Shown: piece by piece, positions 28,814 through 37,275 of the stretch
Layout: each line of letters starts with the position of its first letter
Position numbering within the stretch: position 1 is the stretch's first letter
DNA from: Saccharomonospora sp. NB11
GTDB taxonomy: Bacteria; Actinomycetota; Actinomycetes; Mycobacteriales; Pseudonocardiaceae
Assembly (NCBI RefSeq): GCF_015910535.1
Contig: NZ_JACBJG010000012.1
Coordinates: forward strand, 62,001-126,000
Length of the DNA stretch: 64,000 nucleotides
Reading direction: 5' to 3'
Notes under the pieces: model-generated
Told to the model about the DNA's origin: nothing
Databases searched by the model: none
The model's input: the letters and a program-made list of their open reading frames with translations, nothing else
Translations under genes and position numbers: made by a program

Positions 28814-30319
28814 TCAGCTCCCGCGCGCGATGTCGAGGTCCTCCCACAGCCGCCGTTCCTCCGGAGCCGGGTCCTCCACCACGCGCGACTCGCTGTCGAA
28901 CCGCTGCACAGGTCGCGTGCTCAGGTCGTAGCGAGGCCAACCCGGATCGCCGTGCGTGGCGAAGGCGACCCAGGCGGTGTGCATCGCGTCGGCGAGCGCC
29001 TGCGGCGGGGCGTCACCGGTGATCGCCGAGAAGAGCGGCATGTCGAGGAGGTCGAAGACGAACGGGACCTCCAGGAAGTGACACGCCCCCAGCGCCCCAC
29101 CGAACTGGGGGGAACGCCAGGCGAAGTCGTAGAGGTACGCCGACCGGCCGCGTCGGACGACGGCCTCGGCGAGGCGGTGGGCCGGCGCGCGGTAGTACCA
29201 GTCTCGTTGCAGCAGCGCCAGGACGTCGCCGGGACCGGCGTCGGGGTGGGTGGCGCGGTAGACGCTCCACGCCCGCTCGACCGGCAGCCCGTACGACCGC
29301 ATGGCGGTCTCCACGTCGTCGTCACCGATCGCGTCCAGCGCACCGAACGGCACCAACGAGAGCCGTCCTTCCTCCGCGTTGCTGCCGAGGAGGACGTCGA
29401 CGTCGGCCGCCACCCCCGCACGGACCGCGTCGAGGGTGGTCGACGGCAGGACGTCGCCGTCGACCGTGGGTTGCACCAGGTGCACCCTGGCACCGGGCTC
29501 GCCGCACCACCGCCGCGGGTCGGGACGTTCGGCCAGCCGCCGCTCCACCCGCTGCTGCGCGGCGAACAGCCGCTCGACGGGCACCTGCGCGAACTCCTGA
29601 CGCGTCGGACCGATCCCGAGTTCGTCAGCGAGCAGACCGGCGACGTGCCGAGCGGTGTCGAGCGACTGGACCAGGTTGCCCGCACCGCTCTGCAGGGCCA
29701 CGCGGCGGAACAGCCCACGTGCGGCCGGCATGGCGAGCAACGTCGCCGTGCACATCGCCCCGGCGGACTCCCCGAACACCGTGACGTTGTCCGGGTCGCC
29801 CCCGAAGGCCGCGATGTTGTCCCGGACCCATTCGAGCGCGGCCACCTGGTCGAGCAACCCCAGGTTCGCGATGCCGTCGCCCAGCGCGAGGAACCCCTCG
29901 ACGCCCAGCCGGTAGTTGACGCTGACGAACACCACGCCGTCCCGAGCGAAGCGGCGTCCGTCGTAGAGGATGCTGCTGCCGCCGTCGAACCCGCCGCCGT
30001 GCACCCACACCATCACCGGTAGGCCGGCCCGACCGAGATCGGGCGAGAAGACGTTGAGGTTGAGGTAGTCGTCCCCGACGACCGTGGGATAGAAGCCCGA
30101 CAGCTCCTCCGGCATCCCGAAGTCCGGTTGCGGCGCGGTCGGTCCGAACGACGTCGCCTCCCGCACGCCGTCCCAGGGCTCGGCCGGACGTGGTGGCCGT
30201 TGCCGTAGAGCCCCGACGGGCGGTTGCGCGTACGGCACGCCTCTGAAGACGTGGACGCCGTCGATCACCAGCCCTCGTACGGCACCGGCACGTGTCCTGA
30301 CCACTGGATTCGCTGTCAT
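28814..30319 (-). CDS. type-B carboxylesterase/lipase family protein
   Basis: 501 aa. Starts at the ATG 30317-30319 (MTANPVVRTRAG), preceded by GGGGGAG. Alpha/beta-hydrolase of the carboxylesterase type: VMVWVHGGGFDGG oxyanion region, YLNLNVFSPD, the nucleophile elbow FGESAGA (Ser ~200), acid region AEEGRL and the His in GACHFLEVPFVF. No signal peptide, so cytoplasmic. Members hydrolyse esters including p-nitrobenzyl and carbamate-type compounds; the natural substrate is unknown. Divergent from a TetR-family gene that probably controls it. Confidence 0.92.
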   Translation of the reverse strand: MTANPVVRTRAGAVRGLVIDGVHVFRGVPYAQPPVGALRQRPPRPAEPWDGVREATSFGPTAPQPDFGMPEELSGFYPTVVGDDYLNLNVFSPDLGRAGLPVMVWVHGGGFDGGSSILYDGRRFARDGVVFVSVNYRLGVEGFLALGDGIANLGLLDQVAALEWVRDNIAAFGGDPDNVTVFGESAGAMCTATLLAMPAARGLFRRVALQSGAGNLVQSLDTARHVAGLLADELGIGPTRQEFAQVPVERLFAAQQRVERRLAERPDPRRWCGEPGARVHLVQPTVDGDVLPSTTLDAVRAGVAADVDVLLGSNAEEGRLSLVPFGALDAIGDDDVETAMRSYGLPVERAWSVYRATHPDAGPGDVLALLQRDWYYRAPAHRLAEAVVRRGRSAYLYDFAWRSPQFGGALGACHFLEVPFVFDLLDMPLFSAITGDAPPQALADAMHTAWVAFATHGDPGWPRYDLSTRPVQRFDSESRVVEDPAPEERRLWEDLDIARGS

Positions 30320-30393
30320 GTCTCCCCCACACCGCGTCACGGGACGCCGCGGTGCCCCCCGCCCCGCGGCGTCATTGCGCCGACCATCGTATT

Positions 30394-30406
30394 CTTACAT
30401 CGTAAG
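30394..30406. promoter_or_regulatory. operator candidate between esterase and tetR-family gene
   Basis: CTTAC-ATC-GTAAG is a perfect 5-bp dyad with a 3-base centre, in an AT-rich spot 24 bases upstream of the TetR-family start and 75 bases from the divergent esterase start. TetR-family regulators commonly bind such short palindromes over divergent promoters. Binding is inferred. Confidence 0.55.
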
Positions 30407-30429
30407 TTTGGCCAGAACGGGGAGGGACC

Positions 30430-31056
30430 GTGACAGCGAAGCGGGGACGCGGACATCGCGTTGGTCTCACGCGCGAGGACGTCCTGCACGCCGCCGTTCG
30501 GCTGGCCGACGACGAGGGAGTCACGGCCGTGTCGATGCGCCGGGTGGCCTCGGAACTCGGCGTCGAGGCGATGACGCTGTACCACCACGTGGCAGGCAAG
30601 GACGCCTTGCTCGACGGCATGGTCGAGGAGGTGCTTCGTTCAGCCAGGTCACCGCAGCCTTCCGACGACTGGCAGGCGGTGCTGCGGGAGTACGCGCGAA
30701 CACTGCGAGAGGCTCTGCTGACCCATCCCGCGCTGATCTCGCTCGTCGCCACGCGGCCTGCTCTCACCACCAGGAACCAGGACCTCGTTGAGGCCGTGCT
30801 CACCGCGCTGTGCTCCCACGGCTTCGAGCCGAAGGCCGCCCTGGACGTGCTGCACTCGCTCGCCGGGTTCGTCGTCGGACACGTCGTCCTCGACACGGCG
30901 ACCCCGGACACCGACGGGTCCGACGTGGACGCCTCGACGCACCCGTTGCTGCACGAGGCGATGAGCTCAGGGAGACGGACGGCGCGGTTCGACGCGGCGC
31001 TCGACGCGTTGGTGACCGGCTTCCAGGCGACACTGGCTCGCCAGCCCGGCCGGTGA
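30430..31056 (+). CDS. TetR/AcrR-family transcriptional regulator
   Basis: 208 aa, GTG start after GGGGAGGG. N-terminal HTH: LTREDVLHAAVRLADDEGVT, VSMRRVASELGVEAMTLYHHVAGKDALLDGM (seen as VASELGVEAMTLYHHV). The rest is a helical TetR_C-type ligand domain, with LLTHPALISLVATRPAL and a C-terminal helix FDAALDALVTGFQATL. It likely represses itself and the divergent carboxylesterase through the nearby CTTACATCGTAAG palindrome. Ligand unknown. Confidence 0.92.
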   Translation: MTAKRGRGHRVGLTREDVLHAAVRLADDEGVTAVSMRRVASELGVEAMTLYHHVAGKDALLDGMVEEVLRSARSPQPSDDWQAVLREYARTLREALLTHPALISLVATRPALTTRNQDLVEAVLTALCSHGFEPKAALDVLHSLAGFVVGHVVLDTATPDTDGSDVDASTHPLLHEAMSSGRRTARFDAALDALVTGFQATLARQPGR

Positions 31057-31060
31057 TCGA

Positions 31061-31092
31061 CGTGGGCGGTGCCGGTCGAGGCACCGCCCACG
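31061..31092. terminator. perfect 13-bp hairpin between convergent genes
   Basis: CGTGGGCGGTGCC (31061-31073) and GGCACCGCCCACG (31080-31092) pair exactly around a 6-base loop, directly after the TetR-family stop and before the convergent nuclease gene end. A strong bidirectional terminator candidate without a T-tract. Confidence 0.75.
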
Positions 31093-31096
31093 CACG

Positions 31097-32944
31097 CTAC
31101 CTGGGGATGAACCGCACGATCTGCGGGTCGTGGTCGCTCGCCTGGTCGGCGAACTCGGCGTTGACGTGCACGACGTCGTAGTCGACCCGGTGCGGGCCGG
31201 AGGAGACCAGGATGTGGTCGAGCACCTGCGAGTTGCCCTCGTAGACGTAGCTGTAGCGCTCGGAAGGCGGCAGCGTGTCGACGAGCGAGCGCAGCGCCCC
31301 TCCCCGGGTCAGCTCCCGCACGGTCGGCGAGAACGGGAAGTCGTTGAGATCGCCCGCCACGACGACGTTCGCCCTGCGGTCGACCGCGAGCAGCTCGTCC
31401 ACGAACTCCCGCACGAGCGCCGCCTGCCGGACGCGCTGGTCCTCCGACGGCCGAGCCGGAGGCTGGAAGCGCCCGCGCACCGGCTGATCCCCGCCCTTGG
31501 AGGCGAAGTGGTTGGCCACCACGAACACGGTCCGCCCGCGGAAGACGAACTCGCCCACCAGCGGCTTCCGGCTCTCCATCCAGGCGTCGTCGCCGGGTTC
31601 GATCCGGCCGGGAGACACGGACAACCGCGCCCCGCCACGCTCGCGCTCGACCCGCACCGCGGTGGTGGCGTCCCCGCCCTCGCGGTCGACGAACTGCACG
31701 CGCTCGGGGTTGAAGAGGAAGCCCACGCGGATGTTGCCGCCGGGCTGACCGCCGTCCGCGAGGTCCTCCGGGTCGATCTGCCGCCACTCGTACCGCGGCC
31801 CACCGGCGGCCACGATCGCCTCGGTGAAGCGACGCAACGTCTGGTCGGCGGACACCACGCCGTCACCGACCCCCTCGGGGCCGTTGTCGTCCTGGATCTC
31901 CTCCAGCGCGACGACGTCGGGTGTCGACAGGTTGTGAACGATGCCCTCGGCGAGGCGGGCGAACTTCTCCTCGCTGTCCACAGCGGACAAATTTTCGACG
32001 TTGTAGGTCGCCACGGCCAACTCGCCGGGCTTCTGGGGACGCGTGACCTCGCGTTCCAGCCCGTTGTCCTTCACCTCGCCGAGCACGGTCGCCATGAGCG
32101 TGTACCCGCCGTAGGAGTCGTACTCCACCGGCCCGGACGTGACCCCGGCGAGGGTGTCGCCCGTGTTCGCCGTCGGGAACGGCCGCTCCGAGAACGGGAT
32201 CAACGACTCGATCTTGAGCAGACCCGTGTTGGGACGGTCGTAGTCGAGGTACACCGTCCCGCCCCGCGCGCTGGGGTTCTGCTCGGGCTTGGTCGTCACG
32301 TACAGCTCGTCGTAGGCGGTGCTGGGCCCGACCAGCCGCACGTCCGACACGGAGACCAGCTCGCCCTCGTGCGCCTCCCAGAAGTCGAGGGCGTACGTCT
32401 CGGGGCGCAGGGGCTCGTGCTCGATCGACCCGCCGGGCGTGGCCGTGAGCAACTCGGGGATCGTGTCCGGCCCGATCTCCAGCGCCTTCGGCAGTTCTGC
32501 GCCGCGTGCGGTGACCGTCCAGTCGGCGTCCACGAGTTCTGTGGTGGACTGCGCGGCGGTCGTCGCGGGGTCGTCGGGGTAGTACTCGGTCACGGTGCCG
32601 TCGACGGTGACGACGTCACCCGGCTCGACGTCGGGGGTCTGCGAGCCGGTGAAGACGAACAGGCCCTCGCTCGTGCGCGGGTCGTCGTCGGGGTGGGGGT
32701 CCTGGATCCAGAACCCACGGCTCGAACCGAAGGCGCGGGTGGCCGTCACCACGGCCGACACGCTCACGCGCTCGCCCACCAGGGGCGAGATGCGCGTGGT
32801 GCCCTGAATCTCGTGGATGCGGGTGGGCGTGGCGGTGACGGTGTGCTCGGGGTCGGCCACCGCTCCGGGCGCGACGAGCACGCCCAGAGTCGCCACGAGG
32901 GCGGTGCTGCCCGCGATCCTCGCTGTGCGTTGGGAAGACTTCAC
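31097..32944 (-). CDS. secreted endonuclease/exonuclease/phosphatase family protein
   Basis: 615 aa from the GTG at 32942-32944, chosen because AAGGAT lies 6 bases before it (the ATG at 32962 has no such site). Sec signal peptide TALVATLGVLVAPGAVADP. An N-terminal OB-like domain of extracellular nucleases (~60-180: VGERVSVSAVVTA, PGDVVTVDGTVTEYY) precedes the EEP domain: LAVATYNVENL (~330), VVALEEIQD, RKPLVGEF, VVANHFASKG, VVVAGDLNDF and the terminal SDHDPQIV carrying the catalytic His. The motif set is complete, so an active, metal-dependent phosphodiesterase or DNase outside the cell is likely. Confidence 0.9.
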   Translation of the reverse strand: MKSSQRTARIAGSTALVATLGVLVAPGAVADPEHTVTATPTRIHEIQGTTRISPLVGERVSVSAVVTATRAFGSSRGFWIQDPHPDDDPRTSEGLFVFTGSQTPDVEPGDVVTVDGTVTEYYPDDPATTAAQSTTELVDADWTVTARGAELPKALEIGPDTIPELLTATPGGSIEHEPLRPETYALDFWEAHEGELVSVSDVRLVGPSTAYDELYVTTKPEQNPSARGGTVYLDYDRPNTGLLKIESLIPFSERPFPTANTGDTLAGVTSGPVEYDSYGGYTLMATVLGEVKDNGLEREVTRPQKPGELAVATYNVENLSAVDSEEKFARLAEGIVHNLSTPDVVALEEIQDDNGPEGVGDGVVSADQTLRRFTEAIVAAGGPRYEWRQIDPEDLADGGQPGGNIRVGFLFNPERVQFVDREGGDATTAVRVERERGGARLSVSPGRIEPGDDAWMESRKPLVGEFVFRGRTVFVVANHFASKGGDQPVRGRFQPPARPSEDQRVRQAALVREFVDELLAVDRRANVVVAGDLNDFPFSPTVRELTRGGALRSLVDTLPPSERYSYVYEGNSQVLDHILVSSGPHRVDYDVVHVNAEFADQASDHDPQIVRFIPR

Positions 32945-33015
32945 CGGCGCATCCTTACCCATTCGGGTGAACGGGGAGAAGCCGCCCTTCGTCGGGGATG
33001 TCCCGGCGAACTGTG

Positions 33016-33981
33016 TCACGGCGCACTCGACGCCTCATCCGGCGACGCCGCCCGCAGCGCGCGTCGTCCCACCTCACGCACCTGGTCGAGCAGTTCCGGG
33101 GGTTCATGGACCCGGAACTCGTGCCCGAGCGACAGGAGTCGCACCGCGAGCCACTCCGCCGTGTCCGCGTGGCAGCGCACCAGGCACCGGCGTTCGTCGA
33201 GCGGTTCGACGTCGCCGAGTCCCGCGTCGATCTCGGTCGCGGGCGCGAACACGGTCACCACCGCCTCGTGGGTGGGTCCGAGTCGGGACAACGCGTCGGC
33301 GACGACGCTCGCCGCGTCGTCGGCAGGCAACCGCCTCGGTGCCGCCCGAGCCCCGGTCGCGAACGGCTCGGCGATCCGATCTGCCCGGAACGTGCGCCAG
33401 TCGTCGCGGTCGAGGTCGAAGGCGACCAGGTACCAGCACCGTCCCAGTGGCACGAGCCGGTGCGGTTCGACGTGCCGTCGCGAGCGCTCCCCACCGCGCG
33501 AGCGGTAGGCGAACCGGAGCCGCTCGGTGTTGCCGATCGCCGCCGCCACGACCGTGAGCACCGTCGGGTCCACCATGGACTCACCGAGCTCCGGGCCAGG
33601 CTCGACGGCACTGTGCACCGCCGTCACCCGGTACCGCAGCCGCGACGGCAACACCTGCTCCACCTTCGTCAGGGCCCGCAGAGCGGCCTCTCCCAACCCG
33701 GTCACGGCGTGTGCCGTGGCGTTGCGCAGCCCCACCGCGACCGCCACGGCTTCCTCGTCGTCCAGCGACAGCGGCGGCAAGGCGGCACCTGCCACCAACC
33801 GATACCCGCCCTCGGCGCCTCGTGACGCCACGACCGGATACCCCAGCTCCCGCAGTCGTTCCACGTCGCGGCGCACCGTGCGACGGCTGACTCCCAACCG
33901 GCGCGCCAGCTCGCCGCCCGGCCACTCGCGCGCGGTCTGCAACAGCGACAGCAGGCGCAACAAGCGCGTCGGTGTGGTCAT
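33016..33981 (-). CDS. WYL-domain helix-turn-helix transcriptional regulator (second copy)
   Basis: 321 aa from ATG 33979-33981 (MTTPTRLLRLLSLLQ). HTH_11: GGELARRLGVSRRTVRRDVERLRELGYPV, here seen as LARRLGVSRRTVRRDV, followed by SRGAEGGYRL. The WYL domain spans ~140-220 with LRFAYRSRGGE and GRCWYLVAFD, then RTFRADRI. A WCX C-terminal domain completes it. Similar in layout to the WYL gene at 5.8-6.8 kb but not a recent duplicate. Targets unknown. Confidence 0.92.
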   Translation of the reverse strand: MTTPTRLLRLLSLLQTAREWPGGELARRLGVSRRTVRRDVERLRELGYPVVASRGAEGGYRLVAGAALPPLSLDDEEAVAVAVGLRNATAHAVTGLGEAALRALTKVEQVLPSRLRYRVTAVHSAVEPGPELGESMVDPTVLTVVAAAIGNTERLRFAYRSRGGERSRRHVEPHRLVPLGRCWYLVAFDLDRDDWRTFRADRIAEPFATGARAAPRRLPADDAASVVADALSRLGPTHEAVVTVFAPATEIDAGLGDVEPLDERRCLVRCHADTAEWLAVRLLSLGHEFRVHEPPELLDQVREVGRRALRAASPDEASSAP

Positions 33982-34049
33982 GCCGCCCAGAGTGCCCGAC
34001 GAAGCGGACAGCGGCCGACCGCCTCGCCCCACCGCCGCGCTCTCAGGAG

Positions 34050-35321
34050 TCAGCCGAGCGCGCCGGTGGCGAGGGCCTCACACGTCCGGACCACGGTCGC
34101 GGCCGCCTGCCGCTGCGTCGAGGAGAGCACCGGGTTCTCCACGTACGAGCGCCACATCCGCAACACTCCCGCCGCGGTCCGCCGTACCACCGGCTCCACC
34201 GGCTCGGGCGCGGTCAACGCCAACCTCGTCCGCGGTGCCTCGCCGTACCCTCCGACGAGCCGAGCCGCCTCCTCACCGAGGTCGCCGGGCAGGACCACGC
34301 GGCCCGTGCGCAACGCGGCGAACAAGCGCAGCTCGGCGAGTTCGTGTGCCCCGGTGAGCGTGCGTTCGAGCTCTGCCACCAGCGGCGCGGCGGACGGCCG
34401 CGGCTCTCTGCGCATCATCACGTCGAGCCCCAGCAACGCCGACCGCGCCTTCAACACGGCTGCGCGGTCGGTGAAGTATCCCGACACGGCCTCGCCGAGG
34501 GCGTCGAGGCCGCTGCGCTTCGCCAGTTCCGCGCACAACCCCTGGGGAGTGCGGACCCCACGGCGGATCGCCGTCGTGGCCACCCGGACCCCGAACAACC
34601 CGAGCCGCGAGAGCAGCTCAGCGCGCTGCGGGTCCGCGCCGAACCGGTCGGCCGACAACAGCAGCGGTTCGAGTTCCGCCTCCGGTACGGCAGCCAGGGC
34701 GGCGAGCAGCTCGAAATCGTCGGGACGCAGGGTCCGCGCCGCCCGCGCACACAGTCCCGCCACCGCGACGACGTCCTGGCACGACTCGGCGAGCCGCCCC
34801 TCCCGTGCCCGACGTCGCGCCACCTGCCGCGCCGAGTCGACCGCGTCGAGGCGACCTCCACCCACTTCGTCGGCCCTGGCCAACACCGCGAGCGCGTGCA
34901 CGGGCGGGAGTTTCGGCGAGGGCTGTTCGTGCAGCGCACGCAGCAACTCCGCGTCGGTGTCGTGCTGAGTCACGAGGTAGAGCACCGCGTCGGCCTCCGC
35001 GCCGATCGACTCGGACAGCGCGGTGACGGAGTCGTGCCGCGTCAACGACGTGTCGAGCACCAGCAACTCCGGCCACGGGTGACGCGCCGGAATGTGCCGC
35101 CACGACATCGGCGGGTGCGGCGGCACGCCGTAGTCCGCGTCGCCCGTCAACGCCGACACGAGCGTCGAGACCCCCGAGCCCGCCGTGCCCGCGACGGCCA
35201 TGCGTACCGGCTCCCCGAGCCGCACCAGGTGCTTGCGCACCCAACTCGACGCCCTCGGGTTGTCGGCGTACACCTCCTGCGCGCGGTTGAGCAGCGACCA
35301 TGCTCGATCGGCCAACGTCAT
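34050..35321 (-). CDS. iniC: IniC-like dynamin-related protein with a degenerate P-loop
   Basis: 423 aa. Placed immediately after the IniA-like GTPase gene with an ATGA overlap, as iniC follows iniA in mycobacteria. The G1 loop reads VAGTAGSGVSTLVSAL: Val replaces the Lys of GxxxxGK[ST], so ordinary nucleotide binding is doubtful. A DxxL-like LLVLDTSLTRHDSV takes the place of G3 and VLARADEVGG that of G4 (TKAD-type). The rest is helical (about 200-423). It may form a hetero-oligomer in which IniA supplies GTPase activity. Mycobacterial iniC contributes to isoniazid/ethambutol tolerance; that role here is extrapolation. Confidence 0.75.
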   Translation of the reverse strand: MTLADRAWSLLNRAQEVYADNPRASSWVRKHLVRLGEPVRMAVAGTAGSGVSTLVSALTGDADYGVPPHPPMSWRHIPARHPWPELLVLDTSLTRHDSVTALSESIGAEADAVLYLVTQHDTDAELLRALHEQPSPKLPPVHALAVLARADEVGGGRLDAVDSARQVARRRAREGRLAESCQDVVAVAGLCARAARTLRPDDFELLAALAAVPEAELEPLLLSADRFGADPQRAELLSRLGLFGVRVATTAIRRGVRTPQGLCAELAKRSGLDALGEAVSGYFTDRAAVLKARSALLGLDVMMRREPRPSAAPLVAELERTLTGAHELAELRLFAALRTGRVVLPGDLGEEAARLVGGYGEAPRTRLALTAPEPVEPVVRRTAAGVLRMWRSYVENPVLSSTQRQAAATVVRTCEALATGALG

Positions 35322-37180
35322 GCGGTGAGCCCCCGCGGGACCGCGCGCGGCGCCAGCGCCTCCGCCCGCCTGCGCAGCAGTTCCAACTCGTCGATCCGCC
35401 GCGCCACCTCACGCATCGCCGTGCCCCGCTCCGCGGCCTCGGCGTCGATGACCTGCTTGACCCGCGCCGCCGCCTCGCTGATCTCCGTGCGCAACTCCTG
35501 CGCCACGGCGGCACACCGGTCGCGCAGTTCCCGGTGGATCAGGCGCACCGTGTCCTTGCTCTCCTTGCCGTAGGCCAAAAAGAAGTCGTCCACGTAGCGG
35601 TGCGCGGCGGTGCGGGCCGCGGACTGCCTGCGCTTGAGCCGCGTTCCCCGCTCCTCGAAGACGCTCTTCGCGCCGAACGCCACCCCGGCCCCGATGGAGA
35701 TCGGATTGATCAGGTCCATCCCGGCCAACGTGGTGGCGAGGCCGAACATCAACAATCCGCTGTACGAGCCGCGCATCCCGACGAAGAGCTTCTGCCCGAG
35801 GGAGAACCTCTCGATGTTCGGTCCTTTCAACTCGGCGATCTCCTCGACGGGCAACGACGGCAGGACGTCCTCGGGGGCGAACGCGTCGGGACGGTGGACG
35901 GCGATCGCCCCCGTTAGCTTGCGGGTGATCCACTCGAAGCGGTCGAGCAACCAGCCCGAGTTCGCCTCGGCTGCGGCCGTCAGGTTCTCGCGAAGCCACT
36001 CCTCGAACTCCGGCCAGTCCTTCGCGGGATCGGCCACCTCGAAGTACTCGTCCGCCTCCCGCAGGATGCGCCGCGTTCGATCGCGCAAGTCGTAGTCGAG
36101 ATCGGCGGTGAGGTCGGCGACCTCGTCGGACAACATGGTCTGCCAACGCGCCGACTCCCGCTGCAGCCGTTCGAGCTGGGTGCTCGCGGCGCGGTACCGG
36201 GCGAACAGCTCACCGTCGCCGCTGCGTTGCAGCTCCGCGAGCCGGTCCCGCAACGGGCGTGCGATCCGCTCGGCGGCCAGGCCGGCGAGCAGGCCCGCGC
36301 AGCGCCGACGCAGGACGTCCGCGTTGCCCATGAGTTCGTGGTGCAGGTACGAGACGAGCGCGGGATAGCCGGACTCGTCGTTCAGTCCGGTGTCGTTCGT
36401 CCTCGCCGCGATCAGCCGCAACGCCGACGACACCGGGAACACCGTGACCGGAAGCCCCTGCTGCCGCAGACGGTCGCGGGTCCGCTCCACGACCCGCCGC
36501 CATCCGGGGACGAGGTCGGTCTTCGTGAGCACGACCGCCACGGTCGGACACACCGAGAGAACGCTGTCGAGCACCTCCAGCTCGGCCGCGGAGAGCTCGC
36601 GGGTCGCGTCGGTGGTCAGCAGCACCGCGTCGGCGCTCGGCAACGCGGCGAGAGCGGCACGCGCGTGTTCGTCGGCGCCGGTTCCGTACGGCGGTGTGTC
36701 GATCAACGTCAGGCCCGTCTCCAGCAGGGCCCGGGGCAACCCCACCTCCACTCGCGCCACGTCGCGGCGCCCGTTGGCGAGCGTGGTGGCCGACTCGACC
36801 GACACCACCGTCCGGTCGGCGCTCTCCAACGCGGGAGCACCGTGGCCGACACCGTCCGACACGAGTCCGCCGTCACCGGCCTCGACGAGTGGCACCGGAC
36901 TGCCCGGCACCAGCGAGGCCACCGGTTCCGAGGCGTAGGAGATCACGGTGGGCACGGTGGTGGTGACGTCGGCACCGACCTCGCACACGGTCGTACCGAG
37001 CAGTCCGTTGAGGAGCTGGCTCTTGCCCTGCCCTCGCGCACCGAGCACCACGACGCGGATCTTCGGTCCGGCCAGCTCGGCACGGCGGGCACGCAGCCGC
37101 GCAACGAGGTCGTTGCGGTCGTGCGCGGCACACGAACGGATCGCCTCGTCCAGGACGTCGAGCCACGGGGAAGCCTTCAT
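35318..37180 (-). CDS. iniA: IniA-like bacterial dynamin-family GTPase
   Basis: 620 aa. GTPase domain intact: G1 LGARGQGKSQLLNGLLG (~46-62), a G2 Thr-rich ADVTTTVPTVISY, G3 LIDTPPYGTGADEHA and G4 VLTKTDLVPG. The helical stalk follows (~300-600) with a hydrophobic Gly-rich paddle-like segment SGLLMFGLATTLAGMDLINP (~465-485) that in IniA inserts in membrane, and coiled-coil ends. Mycobacterial IniA is a dynamin-like protein that remodels membranes and protects against cell-wall drugs. Sits 95 bases after the IniB-like gene and overlaps the IniC-like gene by 4 bases. Confidence 0.85.
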   Translation of the reverse strand: MKASPWLDVLDEAIRSCAAHDRNDLVARLRARRAELAGPKIRVVVLGARGQGKSQLLNGLLGTTVCEVGADVTTTVPTVISYASEPVASLVPGSPVPLVEAGDGGLVSDGVGHGAPALESADRTVVSVESATTLANGRRDVARVEVGLPRALLETGLTLIDTPPYGTGADEHARAALAALPSADAVLLTTDATRELSAAELEVLDSVLSVCPTVAVVLTKTDLVPGWRRVVERTRDRLRQQGLPVTVFPVSSALRLIAARTNDTGLNDESGYPALVSYLHHELMGNADVLRRRCAGLLAGLAAERIARPLRDRLAELQRSGDGELFARYRAASTQLERLQRESARWQTMLSDEVADLTADLDYDLRDRTRRILREADEYFEVADPAKDWPEFEEWLRENLTAAAEANSGWLLDRFEWITRKLTGAIAVHRPDAFAPEDVLPSLPVEEIAELKGPNIERFSLGQKLFVGMRGSYSGLLMFGLATTLAGMDLINPISIGAGVAFGAKSVFEERGTRLKRRQSAARTAAHRYVDDFFLAYGKESKDTVRLIHRELRDRCAAVAQELRTEISEAAARVKQVIDAEAAERGTAMREVARRIDELELLRRRAEALAPRAVPRGLTA

Positions 37181-37215
37181 CGATCGGACAGTGTGCCTCC
37201 TTCACGCGACGCAGT

Positions 37216-37252
37216 ACAGGCCGGACTCGTAATATCACCGAGCCCGGCCTGT
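37216..37252 (-). terminator. intercistronic hairpin between iniB-like and iniA-like genes
   Basis: On the minus strand ACAGGCCGGGCTCG pairs with CGAGTCCGGCCTGT (14 bp with one G-U) around a 9-base AT-rich loop GTGATATTA. It starts 24 bases after the IniB-like stop. It could be a partial terminator or processing site that lowers iniA/iniC expression relative to iniB. Confidence 0.55.
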
Positions 37253-37275
37253 TATCAGGTTGAGATCACTCAGAG

